A stretch of DNA of 64,000 nt from JAJYKC01 sp035545735. Its GTDB lineage: Bacteria; Acidobacteriota; Terriglobia; Bryobacterales; Bryobacteraceae. Of this stretch, positions 17,903-27,098 are shown piece by piece. The position numbers were made by a program, and so were the translations under genes. The notes under the pieces are model-generated. The model was given only the letters and a program-made list of their open reading frames with translations, was not told where the DNA came from and ran no database searches. The DNA lies in the NCBI GenBank assembly GCA_035545735.1, contig DASZXS010000024.1, forward strand, positions 1 to 64,000, in the 5' to 3' direction. The number at the start of each line of letters is the position of its first letter. The stretch's first letter is position 1.

Positions 17903-19324
17903 ATGGATTCCGTCACACGCAGGGCGTTTTTCGGCCGCACCGCTTCCGGAGTTGGACTCGCGGCGCTGGCCAGTCTTTTTCAGGAGGACATGAAGGCGGA
18001 CGCCGTGGAGTTCGGCGGTCTGGCGGGGCTCCCGCACTTCCCTCCGAAGGCGAAGCGCATCATCTATCTCTTCCAATCCGGCGGCCCGTCGCAGATGGAG
18101 ATGTTCGACTACAAGCCGGGGCTCACCAAGATTGCCGGGGAGAACCTTCCGGAGTCGATCCGTAACGGGCAGAGGCTCACCGGCATGTCGGCTTCGCAAG
18201 CGAGCTTTCCCGTGGTGCCCTCGAAATTCAGCTTCGCGCAGTACGGGAAGTCCGGGGCATGGATCAGCGAACTGTTGCCGCACACGGCGAAGATAGTGGA
18301 CGACATCACGATCATCAAGTCCACCTTCACGGAGCAGATCAATCACGACCCGGCGGTGACCTTCTTCCAGACCGGATTTCAAATTGCCGGGCGCCCGTCC
18401 ATGGGCTCCTGGATCACCTATGGGTTGGGGAGTGAGAACAAAGACCTGCCCTCGTTCATCGTCATGATCTCGTCGGGCTCCGGCGGCCAGCCGCTTTATG
18501 ATCGCCTCTGGGGCAGCGGATTTCTGCCGAGCCGCTACCAAGGCGTGAAGTTCCGCTCCACCGGGGACCCGGTGTTGTATCTATCGAACCCGCACTCGTT
18601 TGAAAAGGCCGACCGCCGCACGTTTCTGGACACGCTCGGCAAGTTGAATGAGAAGGAATATTCGGAGTTCGGGGATCCGGAAACGCAGACGCGAATCGCG
18701 CAGTATGAACTGGCGTTTCGCATGCAGTCGTCGGTTCCCGATTTGACGGATCTTTCGAAGGAACCCGCGCACGTTTTCGATATGTATGGGCCCGACTCGC
18801 GGAAGCCGGGCACCTTCGCGGCCAACTGCCTGCTTGCCAGGCGGCTGGCGGAGCGCGGCGTCCGGTTCATCCAGCTATTCCATCGCGATTGGGATCACCA
18901 CTCCGGGCTGCCGCAGCATTTGCCCGGCCGCTGCAAGGAAGTGGACCAGCCGTCGGCCGCTTTGATACAGGATCTGAAACAGCGCGGCATGCTCGACGAC
19001 ACGCTGGTGATCTGGGGCGGGGAATTCGGGCGAACGGTTTACTGTCAGGGACGCCTCACGCCCACCGACTACGGCCGCGACCACCATCCGCGGTGCTTCA
19101 CTACCTGGATGGCGGGCGGCGGGATCAAGCCCGGCATCTCGCTGGGAGAAACGGACGATTTCGGATACAACATCGTCAAAGACCCGGTGCACGTCCACGA
19201 CCTTCAGGCGACCATCCTGAACCGGTTGGGAATCGACCATACCCGGCTGACGTACAAATTCCAGGGACGGCATTTCCGCCTCACGGATGTGAGCGGAAGA
19301 GTTGTGAAAGAGATCGTGACTTAA
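17903..19324 (+). CDS. Tat-exported DUF1501 (sulfatase-fold) protein
   Basis: A 473-residue protein starting 2 bp after the DUF1553 gene, so co-transcribed. The N-terminus has a twin-arginine signal (VTRRAFFGRTASGVGLAALA). Typical DUF1501 stretches: RIIYLFQSGGPSQMEMFDYK, INHDPAVTFFQTG, LPSFIVMISSG, RGVRFIQLFHRDWDHHSGL, TLVIWGGEFGRTVYCQG and GRDHHPRCFTTWMAGGGIK. The fold is related to alkaline phosphatase/sulfatase, with conserved Asp/His likely binding metal. Activity has not been assigned for the family as far as I know; the strict partnership with DUF1549/1553 proteins suggests a joint periplasmic function. Confidence 0.85.
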   Translation: MDSVTRRAFFGRTASGVGLAALASLFQEDMKADAVEFGGLAGLPHFPPKAKRIIYLFQSGGPSQMEMFDYKPGLTKIAGENLPESIRNGQRLTGMSASQASFPVVPSKFSFAQYGKSGAWISELLPHTAKIVDDITIIKSTFTEQINHDPAVTFFQTGFQIAGRPSMGSWITYGLGSENKDLPSFIVMISSGSGGQPLYDRLWGSGFLPSRYQGVKFRSTGDPVLYLSNPHSFEKADRRTFLDTLGKLNEKEYSEFGDPETQTRIAQYELAFRMQSSVPDLTDLSKEPAHVFDMYGPDSRKPGTFAANCLLARRLAERGVRFIQLFHRDWDHHSGLPQHLPGRCKEVDQPSAALIQDLKQRGMLDDTLVIWGGEFGRTVYCQGRLTPTDYGRDHHPRCFTTWMAGGGIKPGISLGETDDFGYNIVKDPVHVHDLQATILNRLGIDHTRLTYKFQGRHFRLTDVSGRVVKEIVT

Positions 19325-19410
19325 CCGCTGGCGTAATGAGGCCGGGGCCAATCTAGTCCCGGAAATCGGCCGCCGGGCCTGTGCGCTCGGCGGCTTCGTG
19401 GCGTGCGACC

Positions 19411-20160
19411 TTAACGCAACCCTCCGGACGCCAACAGCGTTTCGCCGGTCATCCAGCCCGAGTCTCCCGAGGCAAGAAAGACTGCAATGGGGGCGATGTC
19501 GCCGGGTTGGCCGATACGGCCGAGCGGCGTTTGTGACTCAAACTGCTTTTGCATGTCGCTCCCGATTACTCCCACCGAGTGCGTGCCTTCCGTTTCCACC
19601 ATCCCGGGGTTGATGGAATTGACGCGGATTCCCTTCGGACCGAGTTCTTTGGCCAGTGTCCGCGTGACCGCATCCACCGCTCCCTTGGTCGCTGTATACA
19701 CCACGGTCGCTGGAGGAGTCAGGGCGCTGGCAATCGAACCGATGTTGATCACGCTTCCTCCCGCCGGACCAAAGTGTTTCGCCGCTTCCTGCGTGGCGAG
19801 AAGTAATCCCAGAACATTCGTGTTGAATTGCCGATGAAACTGCTGTTCGGTAATTTCATCGAGCGGGGCGAACTGGTAAATACCTGCATTGTTCACCAGG
19901 ACGTCCAGCTGGCCGAACGCGCGTTCGGTTTCCGTGAACAGATGCACGACATCGGCGGCGTTCGCGACGTCGCCCATTACCGCGATCGCCTTGCCGCCGT
20001 GCTGCTGAATTTCGGTGACCACCCGTTCGGCCCCCTCTTTGCTCGAAGCGTAGTTGACCACCACCGAAGCGCCCTCGGCGGCCAATTCCTTTGCGATTCC
20101 AGCGCCGATCCCCTTGGACGCACCGGTGACTATCGCGACTTTTCCTTTTAGCTTGCCCAT
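19411..20160 (-). CDS. short-chain dehydrogenase/reductase (FabG-like)
   Basis: From ATG 20160 the product is 249 residues, the classical SDR length. NAD(P)-binding TGASKGIG, then DVLVNNAGIYQF and the catalytic Ser...Tyr-x3-Lys (INIGSIAS ... VYTATKGAV); IRVNSINPGMVETEG follows. A start nine codons upstream is possible, but AAGGAG lies nine bases before ATG 20160, deciding this start. The preference may be NADP or NAD; the substrate is unknown. A dyad at 20181-20194 and an ArsR regulator gene just upstream on the same strand suggest the pair is regulated together. Confidence 0.85.
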   Translation of the reverse strand: MGKLKGKVAIVTGASKGIGAGIAKELAAEGASVVVNYASSKEGAERVVTEIQQHGGKAIAVMGDVANAADVVHLFTETERAFGQLDVLVNNAGIYQFAPLDEITEQQFHRQFNTNVLGLLLATQEAAKHFGPAGGSVINIGSIASALTPPATVVYTATKGAVDAVTRTLAKELGPKGIRVNSINPGMVETEGTHSVGVIGSDMQKQFESQTPLGRIGQPGDIAPIAVFLASGDSGWMTGETLLASGGLR

Positions 20161-20180
20161 TGCCTTACTCCTTTTATGTT

Positions 20181-20194
20181 TCGACAACTGTCTA
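20181..20194. promoter_or_regulatory. candidate operator upstream of the SDR gene
   Basis: Imperfect inverted repeat TCGACA-AC-TGTCTA (five of six arm positions pair), 21 bp before the SDR start codon and just upstream of its ribosome binding site. The neighbouring ArsR-type protein is the obvious candidate binder, but this was judged by eye only. Confidence 0.4.
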
Positions 20195-20241
20195 ACTGAT
20201 GTGCGGCAGGAAAAAGGGATTCTGGATTTCGGCAGGTTTTT

Positions 20242-20541
20242 TTAGATCAGATCTGTCCGGATGCGTTCGAGAAACGCCTCCAGGACCTCACGCCGGAGGC
20301 GATAGTTGGCGAATTTTCCATCTCTTACAACGTCCACCAGACCGGCAATCTCCAATTCCCGCATGTGGTGCGAGAGCGTGGCCGCGCTAATGCGCATAGA
20401 TTCCCGAATCGCCGCGCAGGGTGTTGTGTTATGGCCATCTCCGAGTTTCTTCAGGATGTCGTACCGGCGCGGATCGGCGAGAGCCCGCATGATCAGTTGA
20501 ATCTGGTTTTCGGGGAGTGCCGTTCGGATGGGTATCGACAT
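20242..20541 (-). CDS. ArsR-family winged-helix transcriptional regulator
   Basis: A 99-residue protein with the ArsR fold: IMRALADPRRYDILKKLGDG, CAAIRESMRISAATLSHHMR (recognition helix region), ELEIAGLVDVVRDGKFANYR and a short C-terminal helix. No ELCVCDL-type metal motif is present, but a single Cys stands in TTPCAAIRE, so a metal sensor is unlikely; a non-metal ligand or simple dimeric repressor fits better. It precedes the SDR gene on the same strand by 81 bp and may regulate it. Confidence 0.8.
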   Translation of the reverse strand: MSIPIRTALPENQIQLIMRALADPRRYDILKKLGDGHNTTPCAAIRESMRISAATLSHHMRELEIAGLVDVVRDGKFANYRLRREVLEAFLERIRTDLI

Positions 20542-20567
20542 GGCAATAGTTGCGGATAGCGCGCGGC

Positions 20568-21929
20568 CTACTCCTTGGGGGTGATTCCCAAAGCCTTCAT
20601 CTTGCGGTAGAGATTGCTGCGCTCCAGCCCGAGTAACTCCGCGGTACGCGTCACGTTGCCTCTCGTTTCATCCAGCTTCCTGAGGATGTAGTCCCGCTCA
20701 GCCGCCGCGCGAACGTCCTGCAGGCTGGCGCCATGGTCGCTCGATCGCTCGAAGACGGACCGCCGCGCGGGATTCAATGGAATATGGCGGGCGTCGATTC
20801 TGGCTTGTGGGTTCATAATGACGATCCGTTCCATCAGATTGCGCAGTTCCCTCACGTTGCCCGGCCACGGATAATCCTGCAACACCCGATACGCATCCGC
20901 CGTCAATTCCTTCCGCTTCCGCCCGTAGGCGGTGGCGAAATCCTTCAAGAAATAATCGGACAGGAGCCGCACGTCCTCAATCCGTTCCCTCAAGGGTGGC
21001 ACATAAAAGGGGATCACGTTGAGCCGATAGAAGAGATCTTCGCGAAAATTACCGCGCTCGATCTCCTCTTCGAGATTCTTGTTCGTCGACGCCACCACGC
21101 GGGCATCCACCTGAATCGACGTCTCGGCGCCCACCGGTTCGAACCGCTGCTCGTCGATCGCCCGGAGAACTTTCGCCTGGGTCTTCAGGCTCATGTCGCC
21201 GACTTCATCCAGGAACAGCGTGCCCGAATCGGCTTTCTGCAGTTTGCCGATTTTATCCTCGGCCGCTCCGGGAAAGCTTCCCTTGTGATGCCCGAACAGC
21301 TCGCTTTCGATCAGCTCTTCCGGAATTGCGGCGCAATTCACCTCCACGAAGGGCCCGCTCCCGCGGGGGCTGATGTTGTGGATGGCGTGCGCCACCAGTT
21401 CCTTTCCCGTTCCGCTTTCGCCGTAAATCAGAACGCGCCCGTTGGTGGCGGCCATCAGCGAAAGCTGCTGCCGGAGAGCTTTCATGGGGACACTCTCACC
21501 AATGATGTTCGAAGGAGGAGCCTCCTGTTTGACTCGTTCAAGCTCTGTTTCGAGGCGTCTTTGCTGCAGCGCGTTCTTGACCACGACGCTGACCTTCTCG
21601 ATGGTCAGCGGCTTTTCCAGGAAATCGAATGCGCCCATCTTGGTCGCGCGCACCGCCGTCTCGATGGTGCCGTGCCCGGAGATGTTAATGACCGCGGGCT
21701 TGGCGGGGAGGGATATTTCCTGTATCCTCGCCAGAATGTCCAGGCCGTCCATGCCGGGCAGCCAGACATCGAGCAGCACCAGGTCGTAGTTCGTCCGCGC
21801 GAGTTCTTCGAGACACGCCTCGCCGCTCGCTACCGAATGCGTTTGATAGCCCTCATCCTCGAGGACGCCGGAAAGCGACTGCCGGATGAGCGGCTCGTCG
21901 TCCACAATCAGGATGCGTGCCGGCCTCAC
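20568..21929 (-). CDS. NtrX/NtrC-type sigma-54-associated response regulator
   Basis: A 453-residue protein. Receiver domain 1-120 with phospho-acceptor Asp54 (LVLLDVWLPGMDG), AAA+ domain about 142-380 with Walker A GESGTGKE (170-177) and Walker B GTLFLDEVGD, arginine-finger region NFREDLFYRLNVIPF, and a C-terminal Fis-type HTH (GNVTRTAELLGLERSNLYRK). The sigma-54 contact loop, normally GAFTGA, reads GSFPGA (217-222); the Thr that contacts sigma-54 is replaced by Pro. It may still work in this phylum or may act without sigma-54. The GTG start overlaps the kinase stop (GTGA). Confidence 0.85.
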   Translation of the reverse strand: MRPARILIVDDEPLIRQSLSGVLEDEGYQTHSVASGEACLEELARTNYDLVLLDVWLPGMDGLDILARIQEISLPAKPAVINISGHGTIETAVRATKMGAFDFLEKPLTIEKVSVVVKNALQQRRLETELERVKQEAPPSNIIGESVPMKALRQQLSLMAATNGRVLIYGESGTGKELVAHAIHNISPRGSGPFVEVNCAAIPEELIESELFGHHKGSFPGAAEDKIGKLQKADSGTLFLDEVGDMSLKTQAKVLRAIDEQRFEPVGAETSIQVDARVVASTNKNLEEEIERGNFREDLFYRLNVIPFYVPPLRERIEDVRLLSDYFLKDFATAYGRKRKELTADAYRVLQDYPWPGNVRELRNLMERIVIMNPQARIDARHIPLNPARRSVFERSSDHGASLQDVRAAAERDYILRKLDETRGNVTRTAELLGLERSNLYRKMKALGITPKE

Positions 21930-23971
21930 GCATGGACCTCGACCGGAGGATTTTCTGTATCGGCGGGAAACCGAAGGGGGATCTCGATCAGAAAACGCGC
22001 GCCCACCGGGAGGTTGTCTTCGATCCGAATACTTGCCCCATGTTCCGAGAGAATATGGTTCACAATTGCAAGTCCTAGTCCTGTTCCACGATTCTTGGTG
22101 GAGAAGTAAGGGAGAAAGAGCTTCTCCCGCTCGTCCCGCGTGATGCCCGGTCCCGTGTCCTCCACGGTGACCTCCACCGCTTCTCCCGCGGCCCTGGTTT
22201 GAATCGCCAGTTTTTTCACCGGAGAATCGCGCATCGCCTCGGCGGCGTTGTCCACCAGATTTACCACGACGCGCTTGAACTGCTCCCGGTCGATATTCAC
22301 GAGAGGCAAGTCGGCTGCCAGTTCCTTGACCACGGTGATGTCGTCCAGGCGGCCCGAGAAGACATCCAGTGCGTTCTCGATGACCGAGTTCAGGTCTGAC
22401 GGGACCGGCTGTGCCGCCGGGAAACGGGAATATTGAGAGAATTCATCGACCAGGGTTCGCACGCTCTCCACTTCACGGGAGATGGTATTCGAACACTCCC
22501 TCAAAATTCGCGCCGTCTCGGCGGAAGGATTCCCGCGTTCCAGATGCCGGGCGATGCGATCGGCGCAAAGAGCGATCGGCGTGAGCGGGTTCTTGATCTC
22601 ATGAGCGACTCTTCGCGCAACCTCGTGCCACGCCGCGGCTTTTTGAGCCCTCAGCAATTCGGTGGTATCCTCCAGCACGACGACAAAACCCGAACGCCGG
22701 CTCTCCTCCAGCGCCGCCACGGTAACCGCAAGCTGGAAGATCCGCGATTCGGAGGTGAACTCAAGCTGGCTGCCGGCTACGCCGGTGCGCCTCGCCCGGT
22801 TCATCAGATAACGAAGTTCCGAGGAATCCTCCCGGGAAAAGAGATCTTCGATGCGCGCGGCGCGGCTGACATGCTCGGCGGGCAGGATGCTCCGGAGCGC
22901 GCGGTTTACTCTTTGTATGCCGCCGTCGGCGGAAAGCGAAATCACTCCGGTCGGGATACTTTCGAGAATCGCCTCGGTGAACCGGCGGCGGTTTTCGAGT
23001 TCGCGGCTGTTCGCTTCCAGCGCCTCGGTCATCTCGTTGAACCCGTGCATCAGCGTCGCCAGTTCGTCGATCGCGTCCACGCGAACGCGATAAGCCAGAT
23101 TGCCCTGCCGCACCTGCTGCGCCGCGGTGAGCAAAGAGGTGATCGGTCCGCTGATCTGCCGGGCCAGAAAGAGGGCGATCCACGTGGCGAAAAACAGAAT
23201 AAAGAGGGTGATTAATGTCAGCAGCAGCAGGTAAAAGCTGCGGATGTTCTTCCGGTTCGCCGCCAGCCGGTTGTAATCCTCGATATAGTTTCGGAGATCC
23301 GTCTGCCTTTGCGCCAGGTCCACGGATAGGTGGCCGGTGAGCAGCATCGTTCCTTCCGGAGATTGCACGGAAACGCTGTAGGTGGGATGGACGTGTGCAT
23401 GTGTGCCGTGAGTGAGGTCGCAGAGCACGCTTTGGAGCGAACCCTTCGTGAGAGTGATGCGGTCAATCCCGTTCTTTCTGCAAAAGCGCACAGCCGCGCC
23501 CGGCGATAGCATGGATGGCTCGGAGAGCAGCCAGTGCCCCTGAGCCGTCAACCGCGCTTTCACTTCCTCGTCGAACGTGGCGCCCACCTGGATCAGATTC
23601 TGCTGGATCTCCTCGGCCGGCTGACCGAACCACTTGTCGATGTTGCGGTTCAGCACCTGAACGCCGAAGAGAACGGAGAAGAGCACCGGAACGAAACTGA
23701 GCGTCAACGCTCCGACGACGAGCTTGGAACGGATTTGCGATCCCGGCCGGTTGCGCAGACGCTCGATGTAGAGCTTCACGCCGGTCCGGAAAAGCATGAA
23801 GCCGAGGGTGACAGTCAGAAGGAAGATGAGAGTGGAAGCAGCCCAGAAGGCGTACGTCTGGGCGATGCTGGATGGAGCCGGTTCCGTGGTGAAGGAACCC
23901 TGCCAGACCACCAGCCCCAACAGAATCGCGAACAGCAGCAGGCCGGAGCCAATGAGAACACGCTTCCGCAC
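21926..23971 (-). CDS. NtrY-like membrane sensor histidine kinase
   Basis: A 681-residue kinase with GTG start. Two N-terminal helices (LIGSGLLLFAILLGLVVW; STLIFLLTVTLGFMLF), a third around VGALTLSFVPVLFSVLFGV, an extracytoplasmic region, a fourth helix (LLLLTLITLFILFFATWIAL), then HAMP (RQISGPITSLLTAAQQV), PAS (ILESIPTGVISLSADGG), HisKA with H-box ARRVAHEIKNPLTPI, and HATPase (VNLVDNAAEAM, DTGPGI, GTGLGLAIV). Domain order matches NtrY. It should phosphorylate the regulator encoded immediately downstream with a 4-bp overlap. The signal is unknown; nitrogen control cannot be assumed because no ntrBC, glnA or amtB gene is nearby. Confidence 0.87.
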   Translation of the reverse strand: MRKRVLIGSGLLLFAILLGLVVWQGSFTTEPAPSSIAQTYAFWAASTLIFLLTVTLGFMLFRTGVKLYIERLRNRPGSQIRSKLVVGALTLSFVPVLFSVLFGVQVLNRNIDKWFGQPAEEIQQNLIQVGATFDEEVKARLTAQGHWLLSEPSMLSPGAAVRFCRKNGIDRITLTKGSLQSVLCDLTHGTHAHVHPTYSVSVQSPEGTMLLTGHLSVDLAQRQTDLRNYIEDYNRLAANRKNIRSFYLLLLTLITLFILFFATWIALFLARQISGPITSLLTAAQQVRQGNLAYRVRVDAIDELATLMHGFNEMTEALEANSRELENRRRFTEAILESIPTGVISLSADGGIQRVNRALRSILPAEHVSRAARIEDLFSREDSSELRYLMNRARRTGVAGSQLEFTSESRIFQLAVTVAALEESRRSGFVVVLEDTTELLRAQKAAAWHEVARRVAHEIKNPLTPIALCADRIARHLERGNPSAETARILRECSNTISREVESVRTLVDEFSQYSRFPAAQPVPSDLNSVIENALDVFSGRLDDITVVKELAADLPLVNIDREQFKRVVVNLVDNAAEAMRDSPVKKLAIQTRAAGEAVEVTVEDTGPGITRDEREKLFLPYFSTKNRGTGLGLAIVNHILSEHGASIRIEDNLPVGARFLIEIPLRFPADTENPPVEVHA

Positions 23972-24014
23972 ACGATACCCTAAACCAAATTATAGGCCGC
24001 CTCCGGGGCGTGCC

Positions 24015-24848
24015 TCAGCCGTGGATCTTGCGGAAGGTCTTCAGGCAGCGCTTGGCGGTTTCAAATTCTGAATAATCGCTGCCTTCCTGTTCGATGAGAT
24101 AGAACTCGATGCCTCCGCCGTTTTCAGCCGCCTGGAAAATCGCTTTCCAGTCGGCGGCCCCGTCCCCGAAGAGTACGTGGAATCCCTTGGCGCGTGACCA
24201 TTCCTTGCAGTGCATGGAAACAATGCGGCCTGGATTATCGTGAATCCATGCCACCGGGTCGGAGCCCGCCGCGATGCAGGTGCCCACGTCGAGCTGGAGA
24301 ACCACGCTCGGGTCGGTCTCCTTAGCGAGAATTTCGATGGGCCGTTTACCCTCGATCGGCGTGAACTCGAGTTCGTGATTGTGGTAGCCGGTGCGCATGC
24401 CGGAGCCTTTCAGAAATTCCGCGGCCCGATTCAGCTTCTCGGCCACGCCCTTCCATCCGTCGAGGGTCGTGATGTGGCCGGCGCTGGCGAGGACGACGAA
24501 CTTACTCCCGAGCATCATGTTGCGGTCGCGCGTCTTCGCAATGTTGTCCGAGTCCAGATACCGGGGTGAATTGTGGGTGGAAAGGCAGGTGACGCCAACG
24601 CCGTCGAGAATGGACTTCAGCTCTTTCGTCAGTCCCTCGGTCCAGTCGAAGTAGGGCGCGAAATACTCGACGTTCTGGTAACCCATTTTCGCGACGGCGC
24701 GGGTTGTGCCCTGCGGATCGCGCGCCAGTTCTTCGCGCACCGAGTACATCTCCAGGCCGACGGGAATATGCTTCTTTCCGGCCGCCCGGAGAGCGGTAGG
24801 GAGGGTCGCGCCAAGCGCGAGAAAAGAACGGCGATCGATCGGGTTCAT
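24015..24848 (-). CDS. Tat-exported xylose-isomerase-like TIM-barrel protein
   Basis: A 277-residue protein with twin-arginine signal (IDRRSFLALGATLPTALRA) and a sugar phosphate isomerase/epimerase (AP_endonuc_2) barrel: VGLEMYSVREELARD, VAKMGYQNVEYFAPYFDW, MRTGYHNHELEFTP, VVLQLDVGTCIAAGSDP and IVSMHCKEWSRA, with candidate metal ligands Glu, His, Asp, His, Glu. Homologues occur beside DUF1080 and Gfo/Idh/MocA genes in 3-keto-glycoside loci, where they are proposed to handle 3-keto sugars. Last gene of the putative four-gene operon led by the TonB receptor, 27 bp after the DUF1080 gene. Confidence 0.8.
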   Translation of the reverse strand: MNPIDRRSFLALGATLPTALRAAGKKHIPVGLEMYSVREELARDPQGTTRAVAKMGYQNVEYFAPYFDWTEGLTKELKSILDGVGVTCLSTHNSPRYLDSDNIAKTRDRNMMLGSKFVVLASAGHITTLDGWKGVAEKLNRAAEFLKGSGMRTGYHNHELEFTPIEGKRPIEILAKETDPSVVLQLDVGTCIAAGSDPVAWIHDNPGRIVSMHCKEWSRAKGFHVLFGDGAADWKAIFQAAENGGGIEFYLIEQEGSDYSEFETAKRCLKTFRKIHG

Positions 24849-24875
24849 CGTATGTATTCGGACGATATCACACTT

Positions 24876-25673
24876 CTATTGTTTGAGCGGACGGAGAGGC
24901 CGGATGTAAATATTGCGGTAGGCTACCGGCCCGTGATCGCCCTGGAGCATGAGTGGGTTTTGCGGCGCTTCGGGAATCTCCATGCCGGAGCGTGTCGGTC
25001 CTGCCGCTTCGACATTGTCCTGGACGAGCACGCCGTTCAGCAGCACGCGCAGGAATTTTGCGTTCGCGATCTTCCTGCCCCCGGCGTCGAAACGAGGCGC
25101 CTGGAACCAGATGTGAAACGACTGCCACTGGCCCGGCGCCCGGCTGGCATTCACCAGGGGAGCGGACCCGCCCACGCCTTTGTTATCGATCCAGCGCTGA
25201 TAAATTCCGCCGCAGTCCGACGACTTCGGGTGCGCGGCGCCGTAGCTGTCGAAAACCTGCACCTCATAAAGACCCTGCAGATAAACTCCGGAGTTAGACT
25301 TCGCGGGGATAAGGAATTCCAGGTAAAGCTCCACGTCGCCGAATTTGCGCGTGCTCACCAAATTCGTGATTCCGCCGGTTTCCCCGTTCCAGATGCGATC
25401 TCCCGATCCCGGCGAGACAGCGGATAGATTCTGGGGGCTCGACCGGCCGTCCCAGAAAATCCCGCGGGCGGCGGCCCAGGCTCCGTGATTGGAGTCTTGC
25501 GAACGCCATCCGGAGAGATTCTTCCCGTTCAGCAAAGGCGTCCACCCAGCCTCCAAAAGATTCGGGGGGTCGCCATGCGGAGCGCCGTCGTTGACCGCGG
25601 CGGTCAACGCCAGTGAGCACGCCGCAAGACCAACCGAGCATACCAGCACGGGAACGCTCCTCACAGCGTCCAT
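24876..25673 (-). CDS. secreted DUF1080 (3-keto-disaccharide hydrolase-like) protein
   Basis: A 265-residue protein with a signal peptide (VPVLVCSVGLAACSLALTAA) and a concanavalin-like jelly roll: WTPLLNGKNLSGW, FGDVELYLEFLIPAKSNSGV, LYEVQVFDSYGA and GDHGPVAYRNIYIRPL. These are hallmarks of DUF1080, some members of which cleave 3-keto-glycosides. The first 13 bp overlap the Gfo/Idh/MocA gene. Together with the neighbours it suggests oxidation of a glycoside at C3 followed by elimination-type cleavage, in the periplasm. The exact glycoside is unknown. Confidence 0.82.
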   Translation of the reverse strand: MDAVRSVPVLVCSVGLAACSLALTAAVNDGAPHGDPPNLLEAGWTPLLNGKNLSGWRSQDSNHGAWAAARGIFWDGRSSPQNLSAVSPGSGDRIWNGETGGITNLVSTRKFGDVELYLEFLIPAKSNSGVYLQGLYEVQVFDSYGAAHPKSSDCGGIYQRWIDNKGVGGSAPLVNASRAPGQWQSFHIWFQAPRFDAGGRKIANAKFLRVLLNGVLVQDNVEAAGPTRSGMEIPEAPQNPLMLQGDHGPVAYRNIYIRPLRPLKQ

Positions 25674-27091
25674 CCATTGCGGTAGGGAGGATTGATCCAG
25701 GAGTTCGCCTCCGCATCATTGGTAATGGCCATTTGCGCGGCGTCATAGACCAGCGGGCGCGCCGCCCGGGCGGCGATGGCGCCCAACTGCGCCACCTCTG
25801 TCATCCGGCTGCCGAACGCGAAGTCGCACGACGTTGGCTCGCCCGTTTTGCAGGCCTGCACCCATTCCTTGTAATGCGCAGCCGTTCGCTTCAGGGTCTT
25901 GGCGGGACGTTGGAAGCCGCGGAACTTCGCTTCCGGAAGAAGCCTGTCCTTGCCGCCGTAATAGCCGGTCAGCAGCTTGCCTTTCTCCCCGATGAACAAC
26001 AGCCCCTCAGCGGGCATGGGCGTTGCGTCGTCCAACTCCACCGGACGGTGCGGACGCATCCCGCCGTCATACCAGTACATGCGCAGCCGCGGCATGCCTT
26101 CCCGGGCGGGGAAGGACCACGTGATGGCGGACGAGTAGCTCTCGGTCTCCGGCGTATCGATGCGCGGCGGCAGGTGTTCCTTCCCGTCGGGGTCCATGTG
26201 GAAATACCCCCCGTACATCGTGGTTCGGTAAGCATCCATGGCCGTGGGCTGGTCCAGCTTCAAGGCGTTGTAGAACACATGCATGGCGTGGCAACCCATG
26301 TCTCCCACGGTGCCCGAGCCGAAGTCCCACCAGCACCGCCAGATCCAGGGATGGTAGGCCGGATTATACGCCCGGTATGGCGCCGGACCGATCCACATGT
26401 CCCAATCGAAGGCGTAGGGAACCGAGGGTGTAGCGGTGGGGCGCACCTGCCCGGCCGGATAGATCGGATGGTTGGTCCATACATGGACTTCATGGACCGG
26501 ACCGATCGCGCCGGAGAGCAGAATCTCGGCCGTTCCGCACGCCTCTTCACTGGCGCAGGATTGGACGCTCATCTGTGTGGCTACCTTGTGCTCCCGGGCG
26601 GCGCGGGCGATTACGCGAGCTTCGTGCACCGTGTGGGTGAGAGGCTTGGCGCAATAAACATGCTTGCCGGACCTTAGCGCGCGCAGAGTGATGATGGCGT
26701 GGTTGTGATCCGGCGGCGCCACGATTACCGCGTCGATGTTCTTCTCTTCCTTGTCGAACATCTCGCGGAAATCGCGGTAGACGCGGGCCGAGGGATACTT
26801 GCGGAAAACAGGCGCGGCGAAGCTCTGGTCGATATCACAGAGCACTTCGATCCGCTCGCTGGCGCAGCCCTGGATGTAGCGCCGGCCCATACCTCCTACG
26901 CCCACTCCGGCGATCCGGATGGTGTCGCTGGGAGCCTGAAAGCCGTTTCCTCCGAGCACGTGTCGGGGAACAATCATGGCCCCGACGGCGGCCGCGGCGA
27001 CCGCCCGGCGGGAGATGCCCGCCGTGCTCCCCGCGGGCTTTTGATCTTCGGCAATCTTTGTCTCTTCCATGGTGATCGTATCGGGCTCCAT
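25661..27091 (-). CDS. Tat-exported Gfo/Idh/MocA-family oxidoreductase
   Basis: A 476-residue protein. A twin-arginine region (GISRRAVAAAAVGAMIVPRH) precedes a Rossmann domain (IRIAGVGVGGMGRRYIQG, DAVIVAPPDHNHA, GKHVYCAKPLTH with the conserved Lys-Pro), then the GFO_IDH_MocA C-terminal domain (WDMWIGPAPYRAYNPAYH, WRCWWDFGSGTVGDMGCHAM). Such exported enzymes oxidise sugars with a tightly bound cofactor. It begins 7 bp after the TonB receptor gene and overlaps the DUF1080 gene, so the operon order is receptor, dehydrogenase, hydrolase, isomerase-like. An in-frame ATG at 27070 is an alternative start. Confidence 0.83.
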   Translation of the reverse strand: MEPDTITMEETKIAEDQKPAGSTAGISRRAVAAAAVGAMIVPRHVLGGNGFQAPSDTIRIAGVGVGGMGRRYIQGCASERIEVLCDIDQSFAAPVFRKYPSARVYRDFREMFDKEEKNIDAVIVAPPDHNHAIITLRALRSGKHVYCAKPLTHTVHEARVIARAAREHKVATQMSVQSCASEEACGTAEILLSGAIGPVHEVHVWTNHPIYPAGQVRPTATPSVPYAFDWDMWIGPAPYRAYNPAYHPWIWRCWWDFGSGTVGDMGCHAMHVFYNALKLDQPTAMDAYRTTMYGGYFHMDPDGKEHLPPRIDTPETESYSSAITWSFPAREGMPRLRMYWYDGGMRPHRPVELDDATPMPAEGLLFIGEKGKLLTGYYGGKDRLLPEAKFRGFQRPAKTLKRTAAHYKEWVQACKTGEPTSCDFAFGSRMTEVAQLGAIAARAARPLVYDAAQMAITNDAEANSWINPPYRNGWTL

Positions 27092-27098
27092 TTCCGCG

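Noticed and set aside
21120..21150. GGTTCGAACC resembling a tRNA T-arm
   Set aside because: Lies within the coding region of the response regulator; no acceptor or anticodon arms around it.
20733..22109. 458-codon open frame antisense to the NtrX-like gene
   Set aside because: Shadow frame across two overlapping real genes with recognised domains.
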